Below, piece after piece: positions 33,281 to 44,933 of a DNA stretch of 64,000 nt. The notes beneath the pieces are model-generated. The model was not told where the DNA came from. It worked only from the letters and a program-made list of their open reading frames with translations, and did not search any database. Origin of the DNA: Neoscytalidium dimidiatum (lineage: Eukaryota > Ascomycota > Dothideomycetes > Botryosphaeriales > Botryosphaeriaceae); assembly GCA_037367355.1 (NCBI GenBank), contig CM074699.1, positions 1,922,001 to 1,986,000 on the forward strand, in the 5' to 3' direction. Made by a program: the position numbers and the translations under genes. Each line of letters starts with the position of its first letter. Positions within the stretch are counted from its first letter, which is position 1.

Positions 33281-34470
33281 ATGGCTTCCTTTCAGACGAG
33301 GCGCGAAGCCGCCCGTCCGGTGACTACTGATGATTTATCGCGCGCCTTGGGACAGCTGCAAGTGGACTTGGAGAAGCTCCACCAAGCCGCCAAGTTCAAC
33401 CTTGGGTCGACAGGCCAACCGGAGAAGGTTTATTTCGATGCCGACGGCGACGTTCGCCTGCTTGTTCATGGCCTCTTTGGCCTCAGGAGCGTGTTCATTG
33501 TGTCCTCCAAAGCCATGATGTTCGTCTGCGATTCTTGGAAACGGATGCTGGCGCCAGATGGCCATTTCAGAGAAGCTCAGCGCAGCGATGGCCCAAGAGA
33601 AATCTCCATGCCGGACGACGACGTGAATGCCCTTTCCATTCTTCTGAACATTGCGCACCTTCGCTTTGACAAAGTGCCCGCCTTTCTCACCTTTCAAGAC
33701 CTTCTCGCTGTTTCCGTGTTGGCCGATAAATACGAGGCTGCGAGAGCCTTCCAGCCGTGGTTGTCCATGTGGATCAACCACCTCCGCCACACAGTCAAGA
33801 GCCCTGGATACGAAGAATGGTTGTGGATCGCCTGGGCTTTTGGAGAACGAGCGATATTTGCCGAGATATCCGCACGGTTAGTCCGTGAAGTGTGTGTTGA
33901 CGATTCTGGCAAATGTATCACATCGGCTGGAAGAGTTTTGGATCCAATGGGTGATGATACCTACTTTCCGCCGGATATCATTGGTCAGTTGGGTTCTGCC
34001 TAAATAAAGATTCCGGTCTTTGGCTCATATAGAAGACAGAAAGCATCCTGGAAGTGCGCCAAGACACCATCGACGCTCTTCTTGACGCATGCTACAAGTA
34101 TTTGGACAAATACTTGTCAGCCTACAATACGCCAGGCGCTACGAGTATCTGCCAACATTGCCGCGATGGCAGAGAAAGGGAATGCGATGCGAAAATCCTG
34201 GGCGCCTTCATTCTTTCCCTTCAAGAAAAGGGCTTGGGATTGACAAGAGAAGATGCAGAACAGGTGAACTTCAGCGTTAACGAGCTCTCCATGAAGTTGT
34301 CTACCATTACCGTTGGTGACTGCCGTTGGGTTGGCCGCAGCAGATCCAGCGTAGCCTGCGATTTTTCCCGACAGCTTCAGCAGGATGTGGAGATGATACT
34401 TAGCTCCATACCCACTGCTGTACAAGGCTCGCATGTGCGGCATATGGAGAGGCAGAAGAGGCATTTCTGA
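33281..34470 (+). CDS. BTB/POZ domain protein, copy 1 (intact)
   Basis: Two exons: 33281-33983 and 34040-34470; the 56-nt intron (donor GTCAGT, acceptor ACAG) gives 377 aa. BTB core at about 50-180: KVYFDADGDVRLLVHG, FIVSSKAMMFVCDSWKRML, EISMPDDDVNALSILLNIAH, FQDLLAVSVLADKYEAARAF. A helical region follows with EEWLWIAWAFGER. The second exon carries SILEVRQDTIDALLDACYKY, a small Cys cluster (CQHCRDGRERECD) and a C-terminal RHMERQKRHF. This is the fungal BTB architecture often amplified in ascomycetes; such proteins may act as CUL3 adaptors or scaffolds, but function is unknown. It is the intact member of a tandem array with 34946-35540 and 36332-37599. An acceptor 7 nt upstream (ATAG) would break the frame. 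Confidence 0.82.
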
Positions 34471-34945
34471 AATGAGTTCAAGGGAGATCTTCAGGTATTT
34501 CGCAGGATCTTGCATGGGACATGCACAAAGACACTGGTCGAGAGAATATGAGCTCGGCAAAAATGAAGGCACACGGGACGATGATATGGCCGAGTCACCA
34601 GAAATTCCAGGGTCAAAGTGAACGGTGCTGGTCAAGGGTCAAGTTGACGTAGAGATCTTGATTCTACACGCTTTCTCACTTTCCGCGTATTCCATCTCTT
34701 GCGTGGAGCTAACGTCGGCTGCACAGCGGTGTTCTGGATCTCGTGTGTAAACGCCTTCAGCACTTAACACGAACCGCATCTTCTTCCGCCATTCACCATG
34801 CTCAAAAACTTTATCCATAACCCTGGTATCTATCTGTCCGACCGCGCTGACGCCTTAGAACCTTACACCTCCTTAGCAAACCCATTTACCAAGGGCTCCG
34901 TCTAGCGAAAGTAAGGTCGACTGCACCTCGCCACCAGCATCGAGC
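34471..34945. other. Spacer between BTB copy 1 and the broken copy 2
   Basis: No ORF with features. 475 bp, probably the 3' UTR of copy 1 and the former promoter of copy 2. Confidence 0.5.
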
Positions 34946-35540
34946 ATGAAGGAATCGGCTTGGGAAATCGTCTACTTCGACACTGAGAGAGATACACGCT
35001 TCCATCTTGATGATGATGGCAATGAAAAAGTCTTCATGCGTGTTCTGAAGTTCGTCTATAACCCTTGGAAACGAATGCTGGCACTTCAAGGAAAATCGAG
35101 TTGCCGCGGACCGAAGGAAAGATATCTCACTCCTGGAGGACAGCACTGCGGTATTCATCATTATGCTCAACATTTCGCACCTCCGCTTCAATAATCTCCT
35201 GGAAGAGAAGCCTGCATTCGCCGACTTCCGGGCCCCGCTAGTTCTAAAGAACAAATGGTGCGCTCCACCGATCCTCAAGCCTTGGCTCGATCGTTGGAGC
35301 CCCCGTGTCAGCTACATGTTCGGATTGGACATTGCAAGCAGCCTAGGCTATGAGGCTATGAAGAATTTCTCTTCATCTACTAGGAACTCGGGAATAAGAA
35401 ACGTTTCATGTCTCAGGTAGAGAGGCTGACAAAAAGGGTTGGATCGACCAGCAATGTCAAATGTATTAACGCAGAGGGATGAGTACTGCATCGGGGGGAC
35501 GGCAGCTGCTACTTTTCCCTGGAATTATTGGTAAGTGCAA
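34946..35540 (+). pseudogene. Broken BTB/POZ copy 2
   Basis: A first frame has IVYFDTERDT and FVYNPWKRMLA, matching KVYFDADGDV and FVCDSWKRMLA of copy 1. A second frame (from 35163) has MLNISHLRFNN, then AFADF and ILKPWLDRW, matching LLNIAHLRFDK, AFLTF and FQPWLSMW. A third has LFPGIIG, then GTAAGT, which lines up with YFPPDIIG and the intron donor of copy 1. At least two frame changes separate these blocks and a TAG closes the second frame near 35418. No counterpart of the second exon follows the donor. The copy is therefore frameshifted and truncated. Borders are approximate. Confidence 0.75.
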
Positions 35541-36331
35541 CCCATCATACCCTGGAATGTATGTCTCTACAAGGTGCTGTTATCACATTCCTGACCAGCT
35601 AATTACTCTTAGATCACTCTCTCAATACCTGTCCGCTTGGGGGAAGCCGCCGATGGCCAAACATACCAAATCACGACGCTAAGGGGACTTTAGCTCTTAT
35701 AGACGAATCGGCTATCGAACACGTCGACTTGAAATCAAAATCCTAAGAACCAAAACGATGGGGGTTCAGGTTTCTAATTTCCCGCGTGGCAGTAATTATG
35801 ACCGTCATCCCTACTGCTGCCTTCTCTTAATATTCGTAAGCGCATTCAACATAATGTGGATGATATACCTTCGACCATGCTCGATCAGCATCGCATCCCG
35901 CATGAAGCGGCAGAGGGAGCTTGTCGGAATTGCTATGTGAATACATAGTACAGAGTCTTGGAGGCGATAGAGGGATTGGACAACTGAATAAAGGCAAACA
36001 GTTAGCAGAACAATAAGGCAGTCAAAAACCTCAGTATGGAAAATTGGTAGCCTAGTGAATGCTTTCCATGATTTGGTGTCTTGCCATGATTTTCTTTCAA
36101 CGTTTCTTTCACTATCATTCATTTTTGGGATAGCGCTATTTTACCAAAGCCAAGCAGGAGCCTGCCTCTAAATTGTTTAATCTGCGCAGCATTGACGATA
36201 CCGCCACTACATCTTCCAACCTGTAGCACCTCCTCCCCAGCAGCTCGACTAACTGACAAGGTCTACCGGACCTTCATTTGCGCACGCCTACCAACAGCAA
36301 GAGATTGGAGAGCACGAGATCGACTAACGCA
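35541..36331. other. Spacer between BTB copies 2 and 3
   Basis: AT-rich DNA with no recognisable exon 2 remnant of copy 2 and no other gene. Confidence 0.5.
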
Positions 36332-37599
36332 ATGGAATCACAACCGGAGGCACAACATGAAGAAAGTCCACATGCTTTCCCTCCACAGCCAACCACGGTC
36401 TACTTCGACCTTCACGGGGATACCCGTCTACTTGTCGCTGTTGATGAGGCTGATAAAGTTTTCCGTAGTCTCGGCGAAAACAATGACTCTGGTCTGCGAT
36501 GTTTGGAAACGTATGCTGTCACCCGATGGATTTTTAAGGAAGCTCATCCCGGCGCGGATTGCATGAAGGAAGCCTCGTTTCCAGACGACGATGGCAATGT
36601 ATTGACATTCTTGCTCAACATTGCACATCTCAACTTCAACAAGGTCCCAGAGACGCTCAGCTTCAAGCAGCTTCTGGCAGTATCAGTCCAGACAGATAAG
36701 TACTGCGCTACGAAGCTGGTTCGTCCGTGGGCCATGACTTGGATCGACCGCCATATTTCTACGCTGGAGGAGGGTGGATATGAACAATGGCTCTGGATTG
36801 CTTGGGAATTAGGGTTTCTCCAACTCTTCCGTACGTTTACCGCGAAACTGGTCAGGAGCGTTCATGTCAGAGAAGTTCAATGCATGACTTTCTCCTCTTC
36901 TGGCGGGCTCAGGACTCTCGACCCAGAGAGTGAAGATTCCTTTTTCCCTCCACAGATTATTGGTAAGTATTGCGTTCTGGCCCTGTGACTGTTACAGCTC
37001 TGTCTAACAGACTTGAAGAAAGCATATTGAACGTCCGAACGGCAACCATCAACAAAATGCTGAACGTGTGTTACACCTATGTGGAGACTTACCGAAATGC
37101 GTACGAATGCCCCTCACGCAGCACCTCTCTGGGCTTGAACACTATCTGCAAAACTTCCGATACGTCTGTAGAACGACGGAGGTGTTACTCGATGCTGCAT
37201 GGTTCCTTGAGCACCGCTCTGAAGACACAGAGTTTAGATGCGCAGAGGATGTCCTCCAACGAGGTGACTTACAGCATCAATGAGCTCTTCAACAGGCTGA
37301 GGTACATTCATATTTTCGATATAGATGGTGCTTCAGATTTGGCAGCCCATCAAAGTTGCAACTTCCAGGATACACTCCACTCGGATCTCACGATGGTTGT
37401 TTGTGGCATACCTTCAGCTGTGCTTGACATCCATCGGCGTCACATTGAGCGCCAAAGAAGCATACTATCACTTCAACGCCTCTCAAATACTTTTACGATC
37501 GAATTGCTGATCATTGATACGGGGGCCGGAGGCGCATGCCTCCCGCGTCGAACATGCGCAATGGAACAGGTGACTGCTTTGCAGGTACAAGTGCTTTAA
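36332..37599 (+). CDS. BTB/POZ domain protein, copy 3 (with compensating frameshifts)
   Basis: Two exons, 36332-36962 and about 37019-37599, giving 403 aa if the acceptor is the one homologous to copy 1 (GAAG before AAAGC). An acceptor at 36997 is also in frame. Matches to copy 1: TTVYFDLHGDTRLLV, SFPDDDGNVLTFLLNIAHLN, KQLLAVSVQTDKY, YEQWLWIAWELGF, DSFFPPQIIG and ESILNVRTATINKMLNVCYTY. Between about 36464 and 36536 the family sequence (VVSAKTMTLVCDVWKRMLSPD) is in the +1 frame; the continuous frame reads RSLGENNDSGLRCLETY there. So about 25 BTB core residues are replaced, apparently by a 1-nt insertion and a 1-nt deletion. It may be a decaying or newly diverged copy. The start could also be the ATG at 36278. 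The C-terminus extends about 35 residues beyond copy 1. Confidence 0.65.
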
Positions 37600-39663
37600 A
37601 TTATATCAGACTGCAGGAATTGAGAACAAGACACGGAGGGACGAGGATTCATGATAGGATCCTACCTGTACCGAAGGATACGGACGTGGTTTCTGGTACG
37701 TCAAGGGTAAGAGAGGAAGGGGTAGAAGAACATTTGCTGTTTCTCTCACGCCCCTCCCGGAATTCCTTTTCAAGAGAAATGTCATTTGTAAACGCTGCCA
37801 AAAAGAAAAGACTTCCCCTATCCCTAAAGATAGTTTAATTTTCATAGTTAGTACGGGCTCGTAATGTCGGGATAGTGAAGTTTTCTGCTCACATCAGCTC
37901 ACTAGTAGTCGACACACCCATTTACATGCGAGTTTCGAATTAGCTACAGCATTTTCACTTAAGCGATTATGACGGGTCAACGTTGCTCCGTTATATCAGG
38001 AAAACGAGGATCTGAACAGATGCAAGATGGGTAAACTGATTCAAAGAGACATTGAGCTGCTCCATTATCATGACAGTTATCCCCCAAGCACCTGAACGCC
38101 TGACAGCGAGAACTATGCATGGTATTAGCGCACATTACGAGATGTTTCTCATTCATGCAGCGTAGTTGCGTTCAGTTGTGAGGCTTCTAAAGGCGGCGAC
38201 GGTGGTTGCATGCAACGACCACGCGCAGCTCGGAAGAGCCGAAGCCAGGGGACAGACTGACGTTGGACTGGTATCCATCCAGAATCCTGTCAGACTGATA
38301 ACGGAAGCCGAGTGGATGGTTTCCACAGCGCATATTCAGGGCCGGGGGGGATCTGAAAGGAATGAGGCGAAGAGTATAAGCTACTTTGCGGATAGGATTC
38401 GCATCGCATTGGTTGTTGGTTGGCAGGGTGAATTAAGCATAAGGGTGTCGGGATACTCGATGCGGAAGGGGAAAGCCGGCGAGAGGCACTAAGAATGAGC
38501 AACGATGAATGCGCCAAGAAGGCGCTGGTCAGCACAAAGATGAACGGAAAGGGCTAGTTGAGAAAGCGATTCCGTGTCGGGCTGGTTGCGGAGGCGGTGA
38601 CTCGGCGGAGGCGTGCCGACACGGAGCCGGGCGCACCTAGTGTCGGTCGTTTCAGAGAGCGTGAAGTCCGGCCACGGGCATGCTGCGGTGCCCTAATTGA
38701 GGGAGTGAGTCGGCGGGCGATAGCGTACCGGGGCTTGGCTTGGCCTGGCGGCAGCAGCAGGCTCCAGGAATGCAACGTGGATACTGAGGCTGACGCCGAG
38801 GAATTTTCGCGAAGGATGCGGATGGCTGTGCGGCGAGGGCCACATTGTCATGGCCGTTGAGCGGGTGGGTGAGTGAGTCACGCTGCAGGTGACCCTGATC
38901 AATGCAGCTGACTGCAGAGCTTGGAGCAGCGCGGACAAAAAGCGGAACGCTTGCGAGGATGATGAGGTTGAGACGAGCTTTGGCGAAGCTTCGTACAGCG
39001 CGGCCGGCGAGTGGAGAGGAGCGGCGGCGGCGGAGAAGAAGGGGAGCCACAAAGCGCCGGGCCGTGTGCCCCCCCCTGCAACCGATTCGGCAAGGTCTAC
39101 GACAACCAGCAGTGATCGGGGCGTGGCCCACCCCCGAATGCGAGTCCGAGCGCCGCGGTTCTGTTGATAGCAGGGTAGCAGGGTGTTGTAGCCGGCGCCA
39201 GCTAGGCCATGCAAGGCAGCACTTTTGCGTCCTGCAAGCCCACCTCAGAGCACAGCACACCCGCAGCCCTTTGGCCCGCCGCGCCCTCGGGCGGTCTGTC
39301 GCTCCGTCCGCTCCATCTCTGCTCGCATGCCCGCCGCTGTGCCGTCCGTGGGCCGCCATGATTGGTCCGTCGTTCGTGGCTGGCCGCCGCATTGCGTCCT
39401 TGACAGCGCCGCCCTAGCACATAATCGATGTCTGCCGGCACCTACTCGCATTGGTAGAACGCCCTAGCAGCCGTCTGCTTACACCGGTGCAGATGACGCC
39501 CCACGCCCTGTGCCCGCGTCCCCGTCTTTTTATACAATATGGCTGCCTTGCGCTCGCTGCTGTCTCCTCTCAGGCACGCCAGACCCTCCCGTTTGCACCC
39601 ACCGGCCCCGTGTTTCGTCTGAGCACATAAAGCCGCCACTCCTGCTCCATCAGCTCTTTCACC
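37600..39663. other. 2-kb intergenic region, promoter side of the DHA2 transporter
   Basis: The left part is AT-rich and the right part (about 38550-39660) GC-rich, with overlapping Arg/Ala-rich ORFs on both strands that show no domains. A TATA-like TTTTATACAATA lies near 39529-39540, about 125 nt before the ATG at 39664. Confidence 0.5.
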
Positions 39664-41559
39664 ATGGCCGCCTCCGACTCCGAACGCGCCAGCAGACAGA
39701 CAATGGACGCTCCCTCTCTAACCTCCAGCGTCCCCCCCTCGCTCAACGAGAAGAAGGACCCCGCGGACACCACCATGCCTGCAGACGAGCCGCAAGAACG
39801 CAAAGAAAAGACCGCCACTGCTGGCGGCCCGGTCGAGCTCGCAAGTCTCGAGAAAGCTGCCGGAGAAGCCACTGCCCAGCCTGACGACGAGGACGACTAC
39901 GACTATCCCAAGTCGTGGAAATTGGTTTTCATCACAATCGCCTTGTGCCTCTCGGTCTTCTGCATGGCCCTGGTACGTCTCACGCTCTGCGCAGCGCCGC
40001 AATCGCTCTCAACTAACCGCCTCGGTTCCTCAGGACAACACCATCATCTCGACCGCCATCCCGCGCATCACTGACCAGTTCAAAGCGTTGGATGACGTGG
40101 GATGGTACGGCTCTAGCTACCTGCTTACAACCTGCGCCTTCCAGCTCATCTACGGCAAGCTTTACACTTTCTTCTCCATCAAATGGATATACCTGATTGC
40201 CCTGTTCATCTTCGAGCTCGGATCTTTCATCTGCGGCATTGCGCCGACCTCGAACGCCTTGATCGTAGGTCGTGCCATTGCTGGCCTTGGCTCCGCTGGA
40301 ATTTTCTCCGGCGCCATTCTCATCGTTAGCAAGACCGTACCTTTGCGCCAGAGGCCAACATATACCGGTCTCATTGGCGCAATGTACGGGATTGCCAGTG
40401 TTGCTGGTCCCCTCTTGGGCGGTGCCTTTACCGATAAGGTGACTTGGCGCTGGTGGTAAGTTAATCTTGAACCCAATCCCTCGAGATGGCGCTAATCTCG
40501 CACAGTTTCTACATCAACCTTCCGTTCGGCCTGATCACCGCAATTTTCATCTTCTTCTTCTTCAAGTCGCCGAAGATTGTCAAAAACACCGCAGTCGGCT
40601 GGAAGGCCAAGCTCAACGAGTTTGATCTCTACGGGACCTTCTTCTTCATCCCTGCCATTGTTGCCCTCCTGCTTGCCCTTCAGTGGGGAGGCTCCAAGTA
40701 TGAGTGGAACAACGGGAGGATCATCGCACTATTCGTCGTCTTTGGCATTTTGATCCTCGTTTTCATTGGCATCCAGGTCTGGAAGCAGGAGCAGGCTACG
40801 GTCCCACCCCGCGTGTTCAAAAACCGTACCGTCTGGTCCTGTGCATGGTTCGGCGCCCTGCTCGGTGGCGCCTTTTTCGTCATGGTTTACTACATCCCAA
40901 TCTGGTTCCAGGCCATCAAAGGTGCCTCGGCGGTCAAATCCGGCATCATGAACCTTCCCATGGTCCTGGGCCTTGTCATCATATCCATGGTCGCCGGTAT
41001 CAGCGTATCGCTGATTGGCTACTACGTCCCGTTCATGATCGTCTCGTCCGTTCTAATGGCCATAGGTGCTGGCCTCCTGACCACCTTCGAAGTCGACACC
41101 AACCACCCGAAATGGATTGGCTACCAGTTTATCTTCGGTGCCGGTGTTGGCTTCGGTATGCAGCAGCCGCTTATCGCTGTCCAGGCGGCGCTCCCTACCG
41201 CAGATATCCCCATCGGAACCGCAATCATGATGTTTGCTCAGACTTTGGGCGGCGCGCTCTTCATCTCCGTCGGCCAGAATGTCTTCACCAACCAGCTCAT
41301 CAAGAACATCTCGCACGTCATCCCTCAAGGCGGGGCGCAACTTCAAAGCTTGGTCCTCACAACTGGTGCAACGGAGCTGCAGGGCGCCATCACTCGCGTT
41401 TTCCCGCAGTATCTGAGCGGTGTGCTCAGCGCTTACAACGATGCTCTGACTCAGACATTCTACGTCAGTGTCGCATTGGCAGCATTAAGTATCCTGGGAG
41501 CTCTATGCTGTCAGTGGGTCAGCGTCAAGGGTAAGAAGATTGAAATGGGTGCCGCTTGA
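39664..41559 (+). CDS. MFS multidrug/toxin efflux transporter (DHA2, 14-span)
   Basis: Three exons: 39664-39972, 40034-40455 and 40506-41559; introns of 61 and 50 nt keep frame and give 594 aa. An acidic, Ser/Thr/Pro-rich cytosolic N-terminus (about 85 aa) precedes the first span ([17 protein letters not shown]). The family signature [16 protein letters not shown] lies directly after intron 1. [37 protein letters not shown] and [12 protein letters not shown] follow; the last is formed across intron 2. Later spans include [13 protein letters not shown]. This is the typical DHA2 (AflT/Azr1-like) pattern of proton-driven export at the plasma membrane. Substrate cannot be read from sequence; I see no biosynthetic cluster next to it, so export of general xenobiotics is as likely as a metabolite role. 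Confidence 0.9.
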
Positions 41560-43315
41560 GCATATCAACCCCACACCCACGCATGCTTCTTCTCGTCTTC
41601 TATTCAAAAACTCTCCTCACCCTACCTTTCACACCTGCCCTGGCAACAATCTTTAATACCCAACGTTGTGCCTTCGCGTTTAAATTCCGCTAGGAGCAGC
41701 GGATTTCTAGAAAAGTAATTGTCTTGTACGATATGACGGTATGCTATGCATAGCATTGGCGTTTTATTTTATCTTATTTTTCCTAAAAAATCGGAAAAGG
41801 ACTACGTATGGCGCCCATGTTGGAGATTTCCTGGCTCTTCACTCTTGGGATTTTGGACCTTCTCCAGATCTAGAATTTGATAGCCAACCGTATGGCTAAA
41901 TGCACACGTCAATAGAATTAGACTTATCGCGCCATATTCAATTTCAACACTAGGCGAGCAATTTATGTGAGATCTCAGAGCATTATTGCCGTACGTGGGT
42001 TCGTTCGTGCCTCAGGTCTCGTCCACTGAGTCAGCCGCATTCACATGCCATACAACCCATCGACCACCATCTCCCAAACAACTTCCCGTCCGTAGTATCC
42101 CAACTCATCACGGCTTAATAATCCACATGTAGTCGAATTTACCTTTTTTGCTGTCTCTCCCCTCATCGCCCCGTCCCCACACCCGCACGCCTCATCCGGC
42201 AAATCCGGCCTCGCCCATTTGATGGGACGTCCCGTCTTGGGCGAGAAGAAGCGTGTCTCCACTCGCCGCGTGCCCCATGCGCAAGCGTGCGTGCGTGCGT
42301 GCCCACACCACCGAGAACGCCCTCCGTTCCGACCGACGTAACGAATGACCGCCGCGCCCGCGCCTTCGTTCCCGACTCGGTTCGGGAACCGGGGGGAGGG
42401 AAGAGGGGGGCGCGGATTGGTTTGGTGGGAGAAAGAGGGACCGCCGGATGCGTACGGAAAAGCGCGGGCTCGGACAGTGCGCCCGGAATCCCCGAGCCCG
42501 CGCGCGCGCTCCAGACTGGTCGCAGGTCTTTCCCGCCCTCCGGTATGCTGGGGTTTTCATTTTGCGTATGTGTGAAGCTCGCGGGAATGTGTGTAAAGAC
42601 GGTGACGGTAAAGCAGAGACGCTTCGTGAGAAGACAGTGTGCGTGCGTGCGTGCGTGTGTGTGTGTGTGTGTGTGTGAGGTCAGCGTGCGTATGTTGCTG
42701 ATCGGCAGGGTTGCTCGGCCTTCGACGGCGTCACCACTCGCCAACGTCGTCCCTTCTTGCAAGGAGCGTTGCGCCGCTTGGCGCCCAGCGTTGGCGCTGC
42801 TTCCTTGGCCCAGGTGGATCGATGATTCTAGGGATTGTGGCGATGAGGTGGGGTGATGATGGTGGTGGAAATCCCAACTTGTTTCTGGGAGGATCTTTTT
42901 CGGAGGCGACGCTGGGTGGACGTTCAGGTTGATCTCCTTTCTGGTGGGACACTTTCGCCATGATTGATGCTGAGATGCGTGGAACAATCTGTTATGATGA
43001 ACACTGCTATTTTCAAGGAAAGGGACTGTAATCCTTCCTGCACAATGCGGTACTGTTGCACTCCAATGCTTCGAAAAATAGTAATAATCTATAATGAAAG
43101 CGGTAGCAATGAAGAGGTCTACTCAGAGCTGGACCTTCGACCAAAAATCCCCGTGATCGTACAATTACAGAACTGTTGCTGCAGGTGTATCCTCCAACCC
43201 TGTCTACGCAACCTCGACTTTTCGTAACAATGAAAAAAGCTCGCCTATATCGTAAAAACATTAGGATATCATACACCAAGAACGTCAAATTTTCCTGAAA
43301 ATGAGACGAAGCTGA
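41560..43315. other. Intergenic region between convergent genes
   Basis: No supported gene; a 274-aa minus-strand ORF (42163-42987) is low-complexity and domain-free. The region includes GC-rich DNA (about 42250-42520) and GT-type microsatellites. Confidence 0.5.
42637..42677. repeat. (GTGC)n/(GT)n microsatellite
   Basis: GTGC units pass into an uninterrupted GT run of about twelve repeats. A shorter GTGC run occurs near 42285-42302. Confidence 0.85.
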
Positions 43316-44508
43316 TTAAGCCTTCCATTTGACCTCAGACCAAGTGTCGTACTCGTGCTTCAGACTCTTTTGGACCCAGATGAGAGTTATCCAAGCCCAG
43401 ACACCTGCCCACAGGAAAGGGATGACCCAGCCGACCTAATGACGTTATCATCTTATACATAGAATCCGAGGCGTAGAACTTACCACATAAGCGGCATCCC
43501 TCTGAATCGTGAAGATAAGGACGGTCGTTACGGATGCGATAGCACATGCACCAAAAGCCCAGAAAAGGGTCAGACGGTGCAACATTTGTCGAAACGCGTG
43601 GCTTGCCATGTAACGCAGATTAAGTCTCTGCCTGAACTCTGTTCCACCGCCTCCATCGACCGCGCAGACATCCTCGATGATTGAGTAGATACCAGGCCGA
43701 AGGGGCGAGCCTCTTGGTAGGGAAGAAATTCGAATGGGCGCCTTGTAACCGGCAATACGGGCGATATCCATGACAAGCATTTCCATGCCGAATGCAAAGA
43801 CCATACTTGGCACGGGCATAGCGAGCAGACGGATGGGCGGTTCGTGGGGAACGGTACCAACAATGAGTTCGATCATGACGGCGATCCATGCAAGTGAGAG
43901 GTTCCAGTGAAACCAATCAAGCTGCTGATAGTTAGGCTTGGTCGTTGGAAAAAAAAAGGGGGGGGGGGTGCAGGAAAGCTGACATAGAATCGCTTCGCGC
44001 CAATGACGCGGCATGTCGAGCCCTTCTTCCACAGTCTGTGGAAACGCAGAAAGTATTCGACGATTGATACACTTCCAAGCGCACCAGTGCTGATACTGAA
44101 GACGGCGTTGTGTGACAGACCGGTGCCATACCAGAGACCAAAGTAAAGGGCGATCGGCATGGCGACACAATCCAGTACGATCAGCGTCCAGAATATGGCG
44201 ATGCTCTTTTTCCTCGTGCGCAAAGTGTAATTGAGTTCAGGTGGGTGTGTAAAGTCAGGATCCTCATAGCGGACTTGGGTATTGGCATTCTGGGCGTTGA
44301 TGGACGAAGCGCGGGTGGAGCCGGGCCTGCTCGGCGAAGGCGTATTAGACGAGCCTGGCGTTGACTCCTTGTTGATGTTGGCAGTGTTGGCATTCGGCAC
44401 CTGTAGCAGTCCGGCGACGGTGTTTGTAGGGTCGTAGGGCGGCTGACTTGGCCTCCTATCTTGAGGGGGCGCGAAGTCTACCTGTGTCACAGGCACTTCG
44501 CTGGTCAT
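43316..44508 (-). CDS. Polytopic membrane protein of unknown function
   Basis: Three exons: 44508-43984, 43924-43484 and 43435-43316; introns of 59 and 48 nt keep phase 0 and give 361 aa. The N-terminus (about 100 aa) is polar and rich in Asn/Ser/Pro. About six hydrophobic spans follow, e.g. SIAIFWTLIVLDCVAMPIAL, FSISTGALGSVSIVEYFL, LDWFHWNLSLAWIAVMIELI, RLLAMPVPSMVFAFGMEML, LFWAFGACAIASVTTVLIF and VGWVIPFLWAGVWAWI. The C-terminus is WSEVKWKA. The last exon is short, and without its intron the ORF would end in unrelated sequence. I recall similar uncharacterised proteins across ascomycetes but know no function. Intron 1 contains a run of about 11 C then 9 T on the coding strand, acting as an extended polypyrimidine stretch. 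It is divergent to the lipase gene. Confidence 0.78.
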
Positions 44509-44933
44509 GATGTCAGGGTATCTTCAGCCTGTGGTCGCAATTGAGCGCAAGGGCGGAGGTTGGCGGTTGAAGAAGTAAGGCGAGAAGGAATTATGGCGGC
44601 ATGAAGAGACGGATCGGCGGGATATGAAGGAGCCTGGGGGTGAGGGCAGGTGAAAGGTGGGAAAGTCTCGGCAAGAAGAAAGGGTTCTCTTGGTCTGGCC
44701 GCAGGCTGCCGGTGACGGGTGATGTTATGGCGGACAAGGAATAGCACGCATGACGTAGCGCCCGCCAAGCCTCCGCTCCGGCCGGCCCAATCACGCGCGC
44801 CCGGACAGCGGTCAAGCTTCGCGGCAGCCGGTCTTCTTATGCTCTGCCTGCGCTCTCTCTCCCACCCCAACTCCGATATTACGTGTGCTGCCATCTCGTA
44901 CGAACAGACGAGCATGTCTGGTGTGCGATCGCC
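44509..44933. promoter_or_regulatory. Shared upstream region, membrane protein / lipase
   Basis: 425 bp between divergent start codons; likely holds both promoters. No strong TATA box is visible. Confidence 0.45.

Noticed and set aside
42163..42987. 274-aa minus-strand ORF with poly-His/Thr runs
   Set aside because: It reads through the GT microsatellite and GC-rich repeats and lacks family features.
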